From positions 64,188 through 128,187 of the forward strand of contig CAJXLB010000007.1 of assembly GCA_913055905.1 (NCBI GenBank): 64,000 nt of DNA. Reading direction: 5' to 3'. The translations under genes and the position numbers were made by a program. Each line of letters starts with the position of its first letter. The stretch's first letter is position 1. The notes under the pieces are model-generated. The model was given only the letters and a program-made list of their open reading frames with translations. It was not told where the DNA came from and did no database searches. Positions 9,892 to 19,520 of the stretch are shown one piece after another. The DNA is from an uncultured Winogradskyella sp. (GTDB lineage Bacteria > Bacteroidota > Bacteroidia > Flavobacteriales > Flavobacteriaceae).

Positions 9892-11463
9892 ATGGAAACC
9901 GTTCTTGATTTTTTAGGAACCATACCTTGGTGGTCTTGGGTTTTAATTATTTTAGGTGCGGTGGCATTGAGAGATGTTTTTTTACAAAGGCGTCATACGA
10001 TCACCCACAATTTTCCAGTTATTGGGCATTTACGGTATCTGCTAGAACGTATCGGTCCGGAATTACGCCAGTATTTAGTGGCGAATAACCGAGAGGAATT
10101 ACCGTTTAACCGCATAGAACGCGGTTGGATTTACGCTTCGGCCAAAAAAGAAAACAACTATGAGGGTTTTGGTACTGATCGCGATATTTATGCACACCAG
10201 CATATATTTATTAATAATGCCATGATACCCTTTAAAATTGAGGCCGACCACCCGAATGCCAAGGATATGGGTTTTCTGCCCTGCGCTAAGGTTATGGGAA
10301 AATACCATAAGCGCAAACGACCTTACCGACCAGCATCCATCATTAATGTATCAGCGATGAGCTTTGGGTCTTTATCCGCGAAAGCCATAGAATCCCTCAA
10401 TAAGGGTGTGAAAATAGCCAATGCCTATCATAATACAGGCGAAGGTGGACTTTCCCCTTACCATAGTCATGGTGGTGACGTTATTTTCCATTTTGGAACA
10501 GGCTATTTTGGTGTAAGGACAGAGGATGGTGGTTTTTCAATGGAAAAAATGATTCGATTAGTTGAAAATAATCCGTTCATTAGAGCGATTGAAGTAAAGC
10601 TTTCCCAAGGTGCTAAACCAGGAAAGGGCGGTGTGTTGCCCGGTAAAAAAATCACAAAGGAAATCGCGGAAATAAGAGGTGTTCCCGTAGGTAAAGATGT
10701 GTTGTCCCCACCAAATCACAAAGCATTCTCCAATGTCCCTGAAATGGTTGATTTTATAGAATCCATTGCTGCAGCCACAGGACTACCCGTTGGAATTAAG
10801 GCTGCCATAGGTAAGCTAGAACAATGGGAAGAATTGGCCCGAATAATGAAAGCCGAGAACAGAGGTCCAGATTTTATTACTATTGATGGCGGTGAAGGAG
10901 GTACAGGTGCCGCACCACCAAGTTTTGCCGATCATGTGTCCTTACCTTGGGTTTACGGGTTTAGTGATATCTATAAGTTGTTTCAAAAATATGGCCTAAC
11001 TGATAGAATTGTATTTATTGGAAGCGGCAAATTAGGGTTTCCCGCCAAAGCTGCAATGGCTTTTGCAATGGGTGTTGATTGTATTAACGTGGCTCGGGAG
11101 GCCATGATGAGTATAGGTTGCATCCAAGCTCAAATATGCCATACCAACCGCTGCCCTGCCGGTGTAGCGACACAAAGCAAATGGCTTCAGAATGGTATTA
11201 ACGTGCCACTAAAATCAGAACGGCTCGCTCAATATTTTAAAACCTTTAAAAAAGAATTGATTGAAATTACGCATGCCGCAGGTTACGAGCATCCTTGCCA
11301 GTTTAACATGAATGATATTGAAATGAATGTAGATGACCATAACCTCGCCAAGGAATTCAATAAGACCTTTCAGTATGAAAAGGACATTGTTCCTTTCATT
11401 AACATGCAAACATTAAAAGATTGTGAGTATCTTGGCGGAACGTATAATCCCAAATTGAATTAA
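9892..11463 (+). CDS. FMN-binding glutamate synthase family protein, membrane-anchored
   Basis: 523 aa. One N-terminal membrane segment (about residues 10-28) is followed by a region matching the FMN/[3Fe-4S] synthase domain of glutamate synthase. 'INVSAMSFGSLSAKAI', 'GGEGGTGAAPPSFADH' and the cysteine cluster C-x5-C-x4-C in 'CIQAQICHTNRCP' are present, so flavin and iron-sulfur sites look intact. There is no amidotransferase domain and no GltD partner nearby, so it is not a classical GOGAT. Its electron donor and product are unknown. It sits between an M20 amidohydrolase and an unknown membrane protein, with gaps of 2 and 4 bp. Confidence 0.88.
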   Translation: METVLDFLGTIPWWSWVLIILGAVALRDVFLQRRHTITHNFPVIGHLRYLLERIGPELRQYLVANNREELPFNRIERGWIYASAKKENNYEGFGTDRDIYAHQHIFINNAMIPFKIEADHPNAKDMGFLPCAKVMGKYHKRKRPYRPASIINVSAMSFGSLSAKAIESLNKGVKIANAYHNTGEGGLSPYHSHGGDVIFHFGTGYFGVRTEDGGFSMEKMIRLVENNPFIRAIEVKLSQGAKPGKGGVLPGKKITKEIAEIRGVPVGKDVLSPPNHKAFSNVPEMVDFIESIAAATGLPVGIKAAIGKLEQWEELARIMKAENRGPDFITIDGGEGGTGAAPPSFADHVSLPWVYGFSDIYKLFQKYGLTDRIVFIGSGKLGFPAKAAMAFAMGVDCINVAREAMMSIGCIQAQICHTNRCPAGVATQSKWLQNGINVPLKSERLAQYFKTFKKELIEITHAAGYEHPCQFNMNDIEMNVDDHNLAKEFNKTFQYEKDIVPFINMQTLKDCEYLGGTYNPKLN

Positions 11464-11467
11464 AAAC

Positions 11468-11989
11468 ATGGAATTGGAGAGAATTATAGACATCTTATTT
11501 AATTTACTTCCGGCTGGTATCGTAGCTGCCGTTGCTTATTATTTTTTTAAACAGCACATTGAAAACGAAGCGGGAAGAAGGCGCTTCCTTTTGCAAAAAG
11601 AAAGGCAAAAAGAATCGTTTCCACTAAGGCTCCAAGCTTACGAGCGCATGACTTTATTCCTTGAACGGATTACACCATCTAAACTATTAACACGAGTAAA
11701 TCCAACATCTTCAAATAAAGATGATTATGAGTCTTTACTTGTAGCAAATATTGAACAGGAATTTGAACATAATTTGTCACAGCAAATCTACATTAGTGAC
11801 GATTGCTGGACCGTAATTATCGCAGCTAAGAATGCCACCATTCAACTCATCAGAAAAGCCAATATGAATGAGAAAACAGACAGCGCCAATAAACTTAGGG
11901 AAGTGGTTCTTACTGAGCTTATGGACACCTCTGCACCAAGCAATGCCGCCTTGGCTTTTATCAAAAAGGAAGTTGCTGAAATGTGGTAA
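11468..11989 (+). CDS. Hypothetical protein with one N-terminal membrane helix
   Basis: 173 aa, no family recognised. Residues about 10-28 form one hydrophobic helix ('LLPAGIVAAVAYYFF'). A basic, charged stretch (ENEAGRRRFLLQKERQKE) follows, likely cytoplasmic, and then a helical soluble domain rich in Glu and Lys. It is four bases after the glutamate-synthase-like gene, so it is probably part of the same transcript and may help anchor or regulate that membrane enzyme (inference from position only). Converges on the patatin gene with a 14-bp gap. Confidence 0.75.
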   Translation: MELERIIDILFNLLPAGIVAAVAYYFFKQHIENEAGRRRFLLQKERQKESFPLRLQAYERMTLFLERITPSKLLTRVNPTSSNKDDYESLLVANIEQEFEHNLSQQIYISDDCWTVIIAAKNATIQLIRKANMNEKTDSANKLREVVLTELMDTSAPSNAALAFIKKEVAEMW

Positions 11990-12003
11990 GGAGAGCTCCT
12001 AGA

Positions 12004-12912
12004 TTAATTTAACACATCGACACGCTCGCTGGCCTGGTGCTTTCGTTTGGCATAATCATAACCCTGTTTCCACCATTTTACCATAAGGCGCTTACTAAAT
12101 ATCAATGAATTCTCGGTCAAAGTGGTTGGCGTATAGTACAAATTCAGTTTTACGTTATTGTTTAGGGCTGCTAGTTTTCCAATGGTTATATCGCTACGCT
12201 CCACCTGATTTAATAAATGCCCGAACAAATTAAGCATCAATGAAAATGGATTGCGCCCAAGCACTTTTTGCTTTTCTAGGTTTTCGGCTTCCAACACAAT
12301 AGCATCCACTTCCGTGGCACCCCTTAAAATAGCTTCCCTGATGGGAACAACGCATCCTAACCCACCATCTGCATATTCATAGCCATTGACCGTTGCCAAG
12401 GACATAAAAGGAATGTAGTTGCAGGATATCCAAATCCAATCGCAAAATTCTTCATAAGAGCAATCGTTTATAGACTTATACTCCACTCTGTTAAGTGAAA
12501 GGTTTGAGACCGTGACCACGACATCGTGCTTGTTTGCCTTTATCGCATGGTATTCTTCTCTTGTAAAGTTTCGCCTAATATTGCGCTTAAGGGCTTTGCT
12601 TTCCCCAAAGGTTCGTTTTCGCTTAATAAATTGCCAGAGCGAGTTCACAAAATCAATGGAAACATACTCTCGATCTCCTTTTTTACGCTGCACAAATGGG
12701 CTCACACTAAAAATGTCATGCTGCTGTACATTGGTATAAATGTCGTACAATTTAGGAATGTTGTCTACAGCCAAGTGAGGAATGAGCAGACTTCCAGTGG
12801 ACGTGCCCAAGAAAAGGTCGTAGGTATGCTTTCGTTCTTCCATAAGGTATTGAGCCACACCACCCGCAAATGCGCCTTTACTCCCACCTCCTGATATAAC
12901 TAAAGCCTTCAT
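12004..12912 (-). CDS. Patatin-like phospholipase family protein
   Basis: 302 aa from the ATG at 12912. The longer frame upstream lies inside the M1 gene and lacks homology. Patatin-type lipid acyl hydrolases use a Ser-Asp dyad. Here the oxyanion loop is GGGSKG (residues 8-13), the nucleophile is Ser38 in GTSTG, and the Asp is Asp182 in 'YADGG'. No signal peptide, so cytoplasmic or delivered otherwise. Its ATG overlaps the upstream M1 stop as TAATG, a classic coupling arrangement. Substrate is not predictable. Confidence 0.88.
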   Translation of the reverse strand: MKALVISGGGSKGAFAGGVAQYLMEERKHTYDLFLGTSTGSLLIPHLAVDNIPKLYDIYTNVQQHDIFSVSPFVQRKKGDREYVSIDFVNSLWQFIKRKRTFGESKALKRNIRRNFTREEYHAIKANKHDVVVTVSNLSLNRVEYKSINDCSYEEFCDWIWISCNYIPFMSLATVNGYEYADGGLGCVVPIREAILRGATEVDAIVLEAENLEKQKVLGRNPFSLMLNLFGHLLNQVERSDITIGKLAALNNNVKLNLYYTPTTLTENSLIFSKRLMVKWWKQGYDYAKRKHQASERVDVLN

Positions 12913-14873
12913 TATTGTTTTCCTTCTAGTTGATTCGAAAGTTCCTTGGCAAACTTTGCAAGCCGCCAATTATGATGCCTTTTAGCTTGGTCGAGATTGG
13001 ATCTACATGCCTCATCACATAAACCAATCATCTTAAGGTAACCAAAAGCATTCATGCGAAGCTCTGCATTATAGTTCTGAGCGGTATAGCCTACCAATTC
13101 ATTATACAAGCCTTGCTTACTATCGGCCTCATAAAACGGTGTATTTAAGTTCAGAACTATCCATAGCAAGCGAACGTTGTAATCACTTAACCCATAAATT
13201 TCCCTTGTCTTTGCGAGGTATTCTGAACGTTCCTCAGGGAAATTAACCCATAAGTTATACAGTGCATTCTCTATGGTGATATAAGACTGGTCTTCAAGAA
13301 GCGACTCATAGGACTCTTTCAATGACTTTGGAATCGTTTTTACATACTGCGCTATGGCCTGGCGCACCTTGAGACTGTTATTAAAAGTATCCTCCGTAAC
13401 CAGTTCGGGTGCTTGGGAAATTACCTTTATTTTAGCCTCATCTGAAGCGTAATATTTTAAATACTCTTGACATTTACTGGATTTAACTTGGCAATCTATC
13501 ATCATATACGTTTTGATATAGGGCGACTGGGCTTGCAACATCGCAATAGCCTCATCCACAGGAAACGATTCATTCACCAACCATTTCTGCTTAAAGCTGT
13601 TCAGACTTCTACCATAACGCTTTTCAACTTCCTTCATAAAATCTGAGGTCGTGGCATTTTTAAACGCATATTTCTTTAAATAAGCTTCAACGGCTGACCT
13701 AAAAACTTCATCTCCAACTATAGAACGCAGTGCGTGTAAGGCCCATGCGCCACGCTGGTAAAAGGTTAAACTACTGGACTTGGGGTTTAACAAGGACGTC
13801 CCCTCACCTGCCAAATCCTGTCGGCCCAAATCTACAGCAGATTCAAACAATTTAAAATGATAATAGTCATCTCCGAAAATATCCCTTTCGGCCAAAAGCG
13901 CGTAAAAGGTGGCAAAGCCTTCCTGCAGCCAGTGATGCTCTCCCGATGCTGCCGTTACCAAATTTCCAAACCATTGATGCGCTAACTCATGAGCGTTAAC
14001 GTTGACATAATTTTTATCGTTATATCCAATGGAATCCACAACAAATCCATCCGAAAATACAGTTAAGGTGGTATTCTCCATACCAGCATAAAGAAAATCA
14101 TGTACAGGAACCTGCCTGTACACTTCCCACGGATAGGCGTACCCAATTTCCTGCTCTAAAAAATCAAACATGCGCTTACTGTAGCGATACGTAGGCTCCA
14201 CTTTAAGTGAATCTTCGGGATAGTAATAATATTGAAGAGGAATGCCACTCTTAGAATTCTCGGTCTTATTGTGATACTTTCCAATGACCAAAGCAACCAA
14301 GTAGCTAGACATAGGTTTATCCATTTTATAAACCGCAGAATTCACAGATTGTTTTGAGTCTTCACTTAGCTGCCTGCCGTTGGATAGTATGGTATAGCCT
14401 TGCTGAAACGCTGTAGCGATAGTGAATTTAACCTTCTCGTTGACATCATCAAAACTAGGCAACCAATGGCTCGTATATTTTCCTTGACCTTGCGTCCAGA
14501 TATTCCAATCTTCCTTTCGTTTTAGAAAATATAAGGCCTGTTTCGGATAACATGAATAATTGAAAGTAATCCGGTAGGAACTATCCTTTTTAAAAGGCGC
14601 GTATATCCAAAGGCGTTTGGCGTCATTTCTGAACGTTACATTGGCTTTATTCACGGACACACCTGCTTCAAATGTCATATTACGCGCATCAATATAAACG
14701 GAATCCACATCCTTTAAAGCTTTCATTTCATAAGAAACAAGGCCAGAAACCTTTGAGGAATCAGGATTGATAACAAGAAGAGCATTTGCTTCTTTAAAAT
14801 CGACAAGGGCGGTTTGCTGCGCACTTAATAAAAAACCAATACAGAGTGCTGAAATGAGGCTAACAACTTTCAT
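12912..14873 (-). CDS. M1 family metallopeptidase (aminopeptidase N-like), secreted
   Basis: 653 aa with a signal peptide ending near 'LLSAQQ'. Zinc aminopeptidase: exopeptidase motif GMEN in 'YAGMENTT', zinc site HELAH with His295, Glu296 and His299, and the third ligand Glu318 in 'WLQEGFA'. The N-terminal beta domain, catalytic domain (about 230-440) and a helical C-terminal part are all present. Likely releases N-terminal amino acids from peptides in the periplasm. It heads a two-gene unit with the patatin gene and diverges from recG. Confidence 0.92.
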   Translation of the reverse strand: MKVVSLISALCIGFLLSAQQTALVDFKEANALLVINPDSSKVSGLVSYEMKALKDVDSVYIDARNMTFEAGVSVNKANVTFRNDAKRLWIYAPFKKDSSYRITFNYSCYPKQALYFLKRKEDWNIWTQGQGKYTSHWLPSFDDVNEKVKFTIATAFQQGYTILSNGRQLSEDSKQSVNSAVYKMDKPMSSYLVALVIGKYHNKTENSKSGIPLQYYYYPEDSLKVEPTYRYSKRMFDFLEQEIGYAYPWEVYRQVPVHDFLYAGMENTTLTVFSDGFVVDSIGYNDKNYVNVNAHELAHQWFGNLVTAASGEHHWLQEGFATFYALLAERDIFGDDYYHFKLFESAVDLGRQDLAGEGTSLLNPKSSSLTFYQRGAWALHALRSIVGDEVFRSAVEAYLKKYAFKNATTSDFMKEVEKRYGRSLNSFKQKWLVNESFPVDEAIAMLQAQSPYIKTYMMIDCQVKSSKCQEYLKYYASDEAKIKVISQAPELVTEDTFNNSLKVRQAIAQYVKTIPKSLKESYESLLEDQSYITIENALYNLWVNFPEERSEYLAKTREIYGLSDYNVRLLWIVLNLNTPFYEADSKQGLYNELVGYTAQNYNAELRMNAFGYLKMIGLCDEACRSNLDQAKRHHNWRLAKFAKELSNQLEGKQ

Positions 14874-14906
14874 ACCTTAAAACTAACGCAATAAAATGGC
14901 AAATTA

Positions 14907-14914
14907 CAAAGCTA
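14907..14914 (-). promoter_or_regulatory. Bacteroidota -7 promoter element for the M1 peptidase
   Basis: On the minus strand this reads TAGCTTTG, a full match to TAnnTTTG. It lies 33 bases upstream of the M1 start, a normal leader length. No convincing -33 element was seen. Confidence 0.45.
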
Positions 14915-14951
14915 TAACATAAGTTTTAAGGAAATGCTTTAATTTCGCCTT

Positions 14952-17105
14952 ATGAGCGTTACCCTTCAAACACCTATTGACTATCTCAAAGGCGTAGGAC
15001 CTAATAGAGCCGATTTGCTCCGCTCGGAACTCAGCATACACACCTACCAAGACCTCATCAACCTTTTTCCCAATCGCTACATCGATCGCACCAAATATTA
15101 CAAAATCAACGAATTACAGCAGAACAAGGCCGAAGTACAAATTATAGGCAAAATAACCGGTTTCAGGGAAGTGGCCCAAAAACGTGGCAAACGCCTTGTT
15201 GCCGATTTTGTAGACGAAACGGGAACGATGGAGCTGGTTTGGTTTCGAGGCCAAAAGTGGATACGAGAAAGCCTTAAAACCAATCAGCCTTACGTCATTT
15301 TCGGAAGAACCAATTGGTATAATGGACGATTTAGCATGCCTCACCCAGAACTGGAACTGGTAAAAGAGCATGAAAAAAACCTGCGCTCCTCCATGCAGGC
15401 GATTTACCCATCCACAGAAAAACTGTCTAATAAAGGGATATCGAATCGCGTAATTTCGAAAATTATGCAAAACCTTTTTTTAGAAACCAAAGGACAATTT
15501 GCTGAAACACTTCCTTCTTCAGTAAAGGAAGAACTTAAATTGATATCCAAGTCCGAAGCGCTGTACAACATCCATTTTCCCAAATCAAATGACCTACTTT
15601 CTAGGGCTCAATTTCGACTAAAGTTTGAAGAATTTTTTTACATTCAGCTACAGCTCATTTTAAAGAACCTCATCCATAAATCCAAAATAAAAGGTCTGCC
15701 TTTTTCAACCGTTGGCGACTACTTCAACACCTTTTACAACACCTATTTACCCTTTGAATTAACCAATGCCCAGAAGCGTGTTTTAAAGGAAATACGAACC
15801 GATTTGGGTAGCAACGCCCAGATGAACCGTTTGTTACAAGGCGATGTAGGTTCCGGAAAGACAATAGTAGCGTTTATGTCAATGCTCATAGGACTTGACA
15901 ACGGTTTTCAATGTTGCTTAATGGCGCCAACTGAAATTTTGTCAGTCCAACACTATAACAGTTTATATGAGTTATGTAAACCATTAGAAATCAGTATTTC
16001 ATTATTAACTGGCTCAAGCACTACTTCAGAACGAAGAGAAATTCACAAAAATCTAGAAAACGGCTCGTTACAAATCCTCGTAGGCACTCATGCCCTACTC
16101 GAGGACGCCGTAAAATTTAAAAATTTGGGATTGGCGATAATTGACGAGCAACATCGTTTTGGTGTGGCACAACGCAGTAAACTTTGGAAAAAAGGCTCTC
16201 GTCAGAAATTAGAAATTTCTGACAATACTGAAAAGCAAAAAAAGGCTTACACACCACCACATATTTTGGTGATGACGGCAACACCTATTCCACGAACCTT
16301 GGCCATGTCGGTTTATGGTGATTTGGATATTTCTGTCATTGATGAATTACCAGCAGGTCGCAAACCTGTTAAAACGGTTCATCGTTACGACAATAACCGA
16401 CTGAAAGTATTTCGCTTCTTGAGAGATGAAATAAAAAAGGGCAGACAAGTTTATATTGTTTATCCCTTAATTCAGGAAAGCGAAAAGATGGATTATAAAG
16501 ACCTTATGGACGGCTATGAGAGTATTTCCAGGGAATTTCCACTGCCTGAATATCAAATTTCCATAGTGCACGGAAAAATGAAGGCGGCCGATAAGGATTA
16601 CGAAATGCAACGCTTTGCCAAAGGCGAGACCCAGATTATGGTAGCGACCACTGTAATCGAAGTAGGCGTTAACGTACCTAACGCCTCGGTTATGGTAATT
16701 GAGAGTGCAGAACGTTTTGGTTTATCCCAGTTGCACCAACTTCGCGGTCGTGTGGGCCGCGGCGCAGAACAAAGTTATTGTATCTTGATGACAGGACATA
16801 AGTTGAGCCAAGACAGCAAAACACGCCTGGAAACCATGGTGCGAACCAATGACGGTTTTGAGATTGCCGAAGTAGACCTAAGACTTCGTGGTCCAGGAGA
16901 TATTATGGGCACACAACAAAGTGGTGTTTTAAACCTGAGAATTGCAGATGTTGTAAAAGATAAAGCTATTTTAGGGAAGGCACGCTATTACGCAAAGCAC
17001 ATTTTAAACCGTGACCCTAGCCTTGCGTCACCCGAACATAAAATGGTCTTGCATACCTACAGGCAAATGGCCAAGTATCGTAATATTTGGAATTATATAA
17101 GCTGA
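14952..17105 (+). CDS. recG: ATP-dependent DNA helicase RecG
   Basis: 717 aa, standard length. RecG reverses stalled replication forks and processes recombination intermediates. The N-terminal wedge (OB) domain occupies about residues 1-160 ('DYLKGVGPNRADLL' at the start). The helicase has Walker A 'LLQGDVGSGKTIV', motif II as 'IIDEQHRFG', motif III 'MTATPIPRTLAM' and motif VI 'QLRGRVGRG'. The C-terminal 'LRLRGPGDIMGTQQSG' is a RecG hallmark. A short cysteine-rich gene follows after two bases. Confidence 0.96.
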   Translation: MSVTLQTPIDYLKGVGPNRADLLRSELSIHTYQDLINLFPNRYIDRTKYYKINELQQNKAEVQIIGKITGFREVAQKRGKRLVADFVDETGTMELVWFRGQKWIRESLKTNQPYVIFGRTNWYNGRFSMPHPELELVKEHEKNLRSSMQAIYPSTEKLSNKGISNRVISKIMQNLFLETKGQFAETLPSSVKEELKLISKSEALYNIHFPKSNDLLSRAQFRLKFEEFFYIQLQLILKNLIHKSKIKGLPFSTVGDYFNTFYNTYLPFELTNAQKRVLKEIRTDLGSNAQMNRLLQGDVGSGKTIVAFMSMLIGLDNGFQCCLMAPTEILSVQHYNSLYELCKPLEISISLLTGSSTTSERREIHKNLENGSLQILVGTHALLEDAVKFKNLGLAIIDEQHRFGVAQRSKLWKKGSRQKLEISDNTEKQKKAYTPPHILVMTATPIPRTLAMSVYGDLDISVIDELPAGRKPVKTVHRYDNNRLKVFRFLRDEIKKGRQVYIVYPLIQESEKMDYKDLMDGYESISREFPLPEYQISIVHGKMKAADKDYEMQRFAKGETQIMVATTVIEVGVNVPNASVMVIESAERFGLSQLHQLRGRVGRGAEQSYCILMTGHKLSQDSKTRLETMVRTNDGFEIAEVDLRLRGPGDIMGTQQSGVLNLRIADVVKDKAILGKARYYAKHILNRDPSLASPEHKMVLHTYRQMAKYRNIWNYIS

Positions 17106-17107
17106 TT

Positions 17108-17950
17108 ATGGAATTGTTTAAAGGACGAAAATTAATAATAGCTACAAAGCACCATAAAGAACGGGTTATCGCTCCAGTTTTGGAAAAGGCCTTTGACGTT
17201 GAGTGCTTTGTAAACAACACCTTTGACACAGACATTTTGGGCACATTTTCAGGCGAAGTTAAACGAGAGCTCGACCCCTTGGCCACAGCCCGAAAGAAGT
17301 GCTTAATGGCCATGGAAGCATCAAACTGCGATTTAGGTGTAGCTTCCGAAGGTTCTTTTGGCCCTCACCCTTCCCTATTCTTTGCCTGTGCTGATGATGA
17401 ATTTCTTGTCTTCATAGATAAAAAACACGATTTGGAAATTATTGTACGGGAACTGAGTACCGAAACCAATTTCAATGGCAAATCACTAACTTCTGAAGAG
17501 GAACTTTGGGAATTCGCCCAAGTGACCAAATTCCCATCGCATGGACTAATTTTAAAGCCGAGTAAAGACGATACGACGGAAATTGCCAAAGGCATCAACG
17601 CCAAGGAAACCTTGTTATCTACGTTCAGGTATTTACAGAGCAAATATGGCGAGGTCTATGTTGAAACTGATATGCGCGCTATGTATAATCCAAGCCGAAT
17701 GGCCGTTATTGCCTTGGCCGCACAAAAACTGGCGGAAAAAATCCAATCAGTTTGCCCTAAATGCCATACTCCAGGGTTTGGTGTTACCGATGCCATAGCT
17801 GGTCTTCCCTGCGACTTGTGCAGCATGCCTACCGCAACGGTAAAAACGTTGATTTATGAGTGTAGCAATTGCAACTACAAGGAGGAACGGCCTCCTTCTC
17901 ATGGCAAAACTGCCGAAGACCCTACCTACTGCGACTATTGCAATCCCTAA
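17108..17950 (+). CDS. Conserved hypothetical protein with C-terminal zinc-ribbon-like cysteines (DUF6671-like)
   Basis: 280 aa from the ATG at 17108; the frame extends upstream into recG but the internal ATG gives a spacing of two bases to the RecG stop. The N-terminal about 210 residues form an alpha/beta domain ('GRKLIIATKHHKERVIAPVL', 'VASEGSFGPHPS'). The last 70 residues carry four CxxC pairs (CPKC, CDLC, CSNC, CDYC), which should bind two zinc ions. I believe this is the DUF6671 family, but I am recalling that from memory. Function unknown; tight linkage to recG suggests cotranscription. Confidence 0.8.
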   Translation: MELFKGRKLIIATKHHKERVIAPVLEKAFDVECFVNNTFDTDILGTFSGEVKRELDPLATARKKCLMAMEASNCDLGVASEGSFGPHPSLFFACADDEFLVFIDKKHDLEIIVRELSTETNFNGKSLTSEEELWEFAQVTKFPSHGLILKPSKDDTTEIAKGINAKETLLSTFRYLQSKYGEVYVETDMRAMYNPSRMAVIALAAQKLAEKIQSVCPKCHTPGFGVTDAIAGLPCDLCSMPTATVKTLIYECSNCNYKEERPPSHGKTAEDPTYCDYCNP

Positions 17951-17993
17951 ATGGGAAAATTATAATATCTTACATTCCAAATACTAACCTATC

Positions 17994-19388
17994 ATGATAA
18001 CAAAGCTCGGTCAAAAATTCACCGACACCTTCACGCGGTACATGCCTAGCGCCTATGTTTTTGCTTTGATACTCACTTTGGTCATGGCGCTCCTCGCCTT
18101 GCTTTTTACAGATAGCACAGCTTTGACCATTTTAGAAGGCTGGTACGATGGCTTTTGGAGCCTCCTATCGTTCGGTATGCAAATCGTTCTTATTATTATC
18201 ACGGCGTACTGTATTGCACAATCCTCGTTTTTGGAACGCGGCATAGATAAGCTGTCCAAAGTTGTAAAATCACCGCAGCAAGTCTATGTGCTCACGGTAG
18301 TAGCAGGAGTGTTGTTTTCTTTGGTAAGTTTTGGCATGATCGTCCTAACCTCAATTTTGGCTAGGGAATTGGCCAATCGCGTTAAGGGCATTAACTATCC
18401 CTTTTTAATTGCATGTGTCTACTTTTCGGGTGGGTCATGGGTTTGTGGCTTATCCAGTTCCATTCCCTTATTGCTCAATACCGAAAACAATTTCTTGATT
18501 GAAAGTGGCATCTTGGACACTACTATATCTACTGGCTACAGTCTTGGATCACTTTTAAACTTTGGTATTTTATTGTTGTACCTCATCATTGGTCCGCTTA
18601 TTATTCTATTGGTAGCGCCGAAATATTTTGAAGGGAAGGAATTGAAGGACCTTATGGATAGCGATGCCGTAAGCAACAAGAGTATCAAAGACGAAGCGCT
18701 ATCGTATAAACTTCCGTACAAAGCAGTATCTGACCTTTTGAATAATGCAGGATGGCTTCAAATTGCTGTAGGTATTCTTGGTGTGACCTATGTGGTCTAC
18801 CACTTTACGACTAAGGGGTTTGACCTTAATTTCAATATCATCATTTTTATTTTCTTGATTTTAGGAATGCTACTTCACGTCACACCGTTGCGATTTAGCA
18901 TAGCTATGAAGCGTGCGTCCAGTAATATCTCAGGTATTCTATTTCAGTATCCGTTTTATGCTGGAATTATGGGCATCATGCTGGCCTCAGGTTTAGGCAC
19001 TGAAATCAGTAAACTGCTTGTCTCTATTGCGACTACGGAAACCTATCCTTTTATATCCTTTGTGACAGGCGCTGTGATCAATTTTGCCATTCCGTCTGCC
19101 GGTGGCGAATTTGCGGTCATTGGCCCTAGCATCATAACTATGGTACAGGAATTGGGTAGTGGTCTCTCACAAAATGAGATTACAGCGATGACAGCTAGAG
19201 CCTCTATGTCCATGGCCTATGGTGAAAGTCTCAGCAATCTTCTTCAGCCGTTCTTTTTGTTGATGGTGTTTCCCGTAATGGGAAAAGGTATTAGGATTCA
19301 GGCGCGCGATGTGGTGGGTTATCTATTTCTTCCCTTTGTTGCATTTTTTGTTATTGAAGCACTGTTGATCACTTTCGTTCCGCTATAG
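17994..19388 (+). CDS. Short-chain fatty acid transporter (AtoE family)
   Basis: 464 aa, about 10-12 membrane segments. It resembles the AtoE/short-chain fatty acid uptake family: an opening amphipathic 'KFTDTFTRYMPSAYVFALILT', 'SFGMIVLTSILARELANRV' and 'PSAGGEFAVIGPSI' are conserved landmarks. Probably imports acetoacetate, butyrate or similar acids. It stands alone in its metabolic neighbourhood; no CoA-transferase follows here, although a CaiB-type transferase and a short-chain acyl-CoA carboxylase are in the window. Confidence 0.87.
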   Translation: MITKLGQKFTDTFTRYMPSAYVFALILTLVMALLALLFTDSTALTILEGWYDGFWSLLSFGMQIVLIIITAYCIAQSSFLERGIDKLSKVVKSPQQVYVLTVVAGVLFSLVSFGMIVLTSILARELANRVKGINYPFLIACVYFSGGSWVCGLSSSIPLLLNTENNFLIESGILDTTISTGYSLGSLLNFGILLLYLIIGPLIILLVAPKYFEGKELKDLMDSDAVSNKSIKDEALSYKLPYKAVSDLLNNAGWLQIAVGILGVTYVVYHFTTKGFDLNFNIIIFIFLILGMLLHVTPLRFSIAMKRASSNISGILFQYPFYAGIMGIMLASGLGTEISKLLVSIATTETYPFISFVTGAVINFAIPSAGGEFAVIGPSIITMVQELGSGLSQNEITAMTARASMSMAYGESLSNLLQPFFLLMVFPVMGKGIRIQARDVVGYLFLPFVAFFVIEALLITFVPL

Positions 19389-19520
19389 AGTAAAGGTTAC
19401 GGTAGCTTTTAGGCCAGCTTCATTTTTTTAAGACGAGCTTAACGCCAGTTTAGGATATTAATCCTTAGATTAGGAAAGTTAGGACGATATATTAAGCATC
19501 CAGTTCAGAACCCTTTCAAA

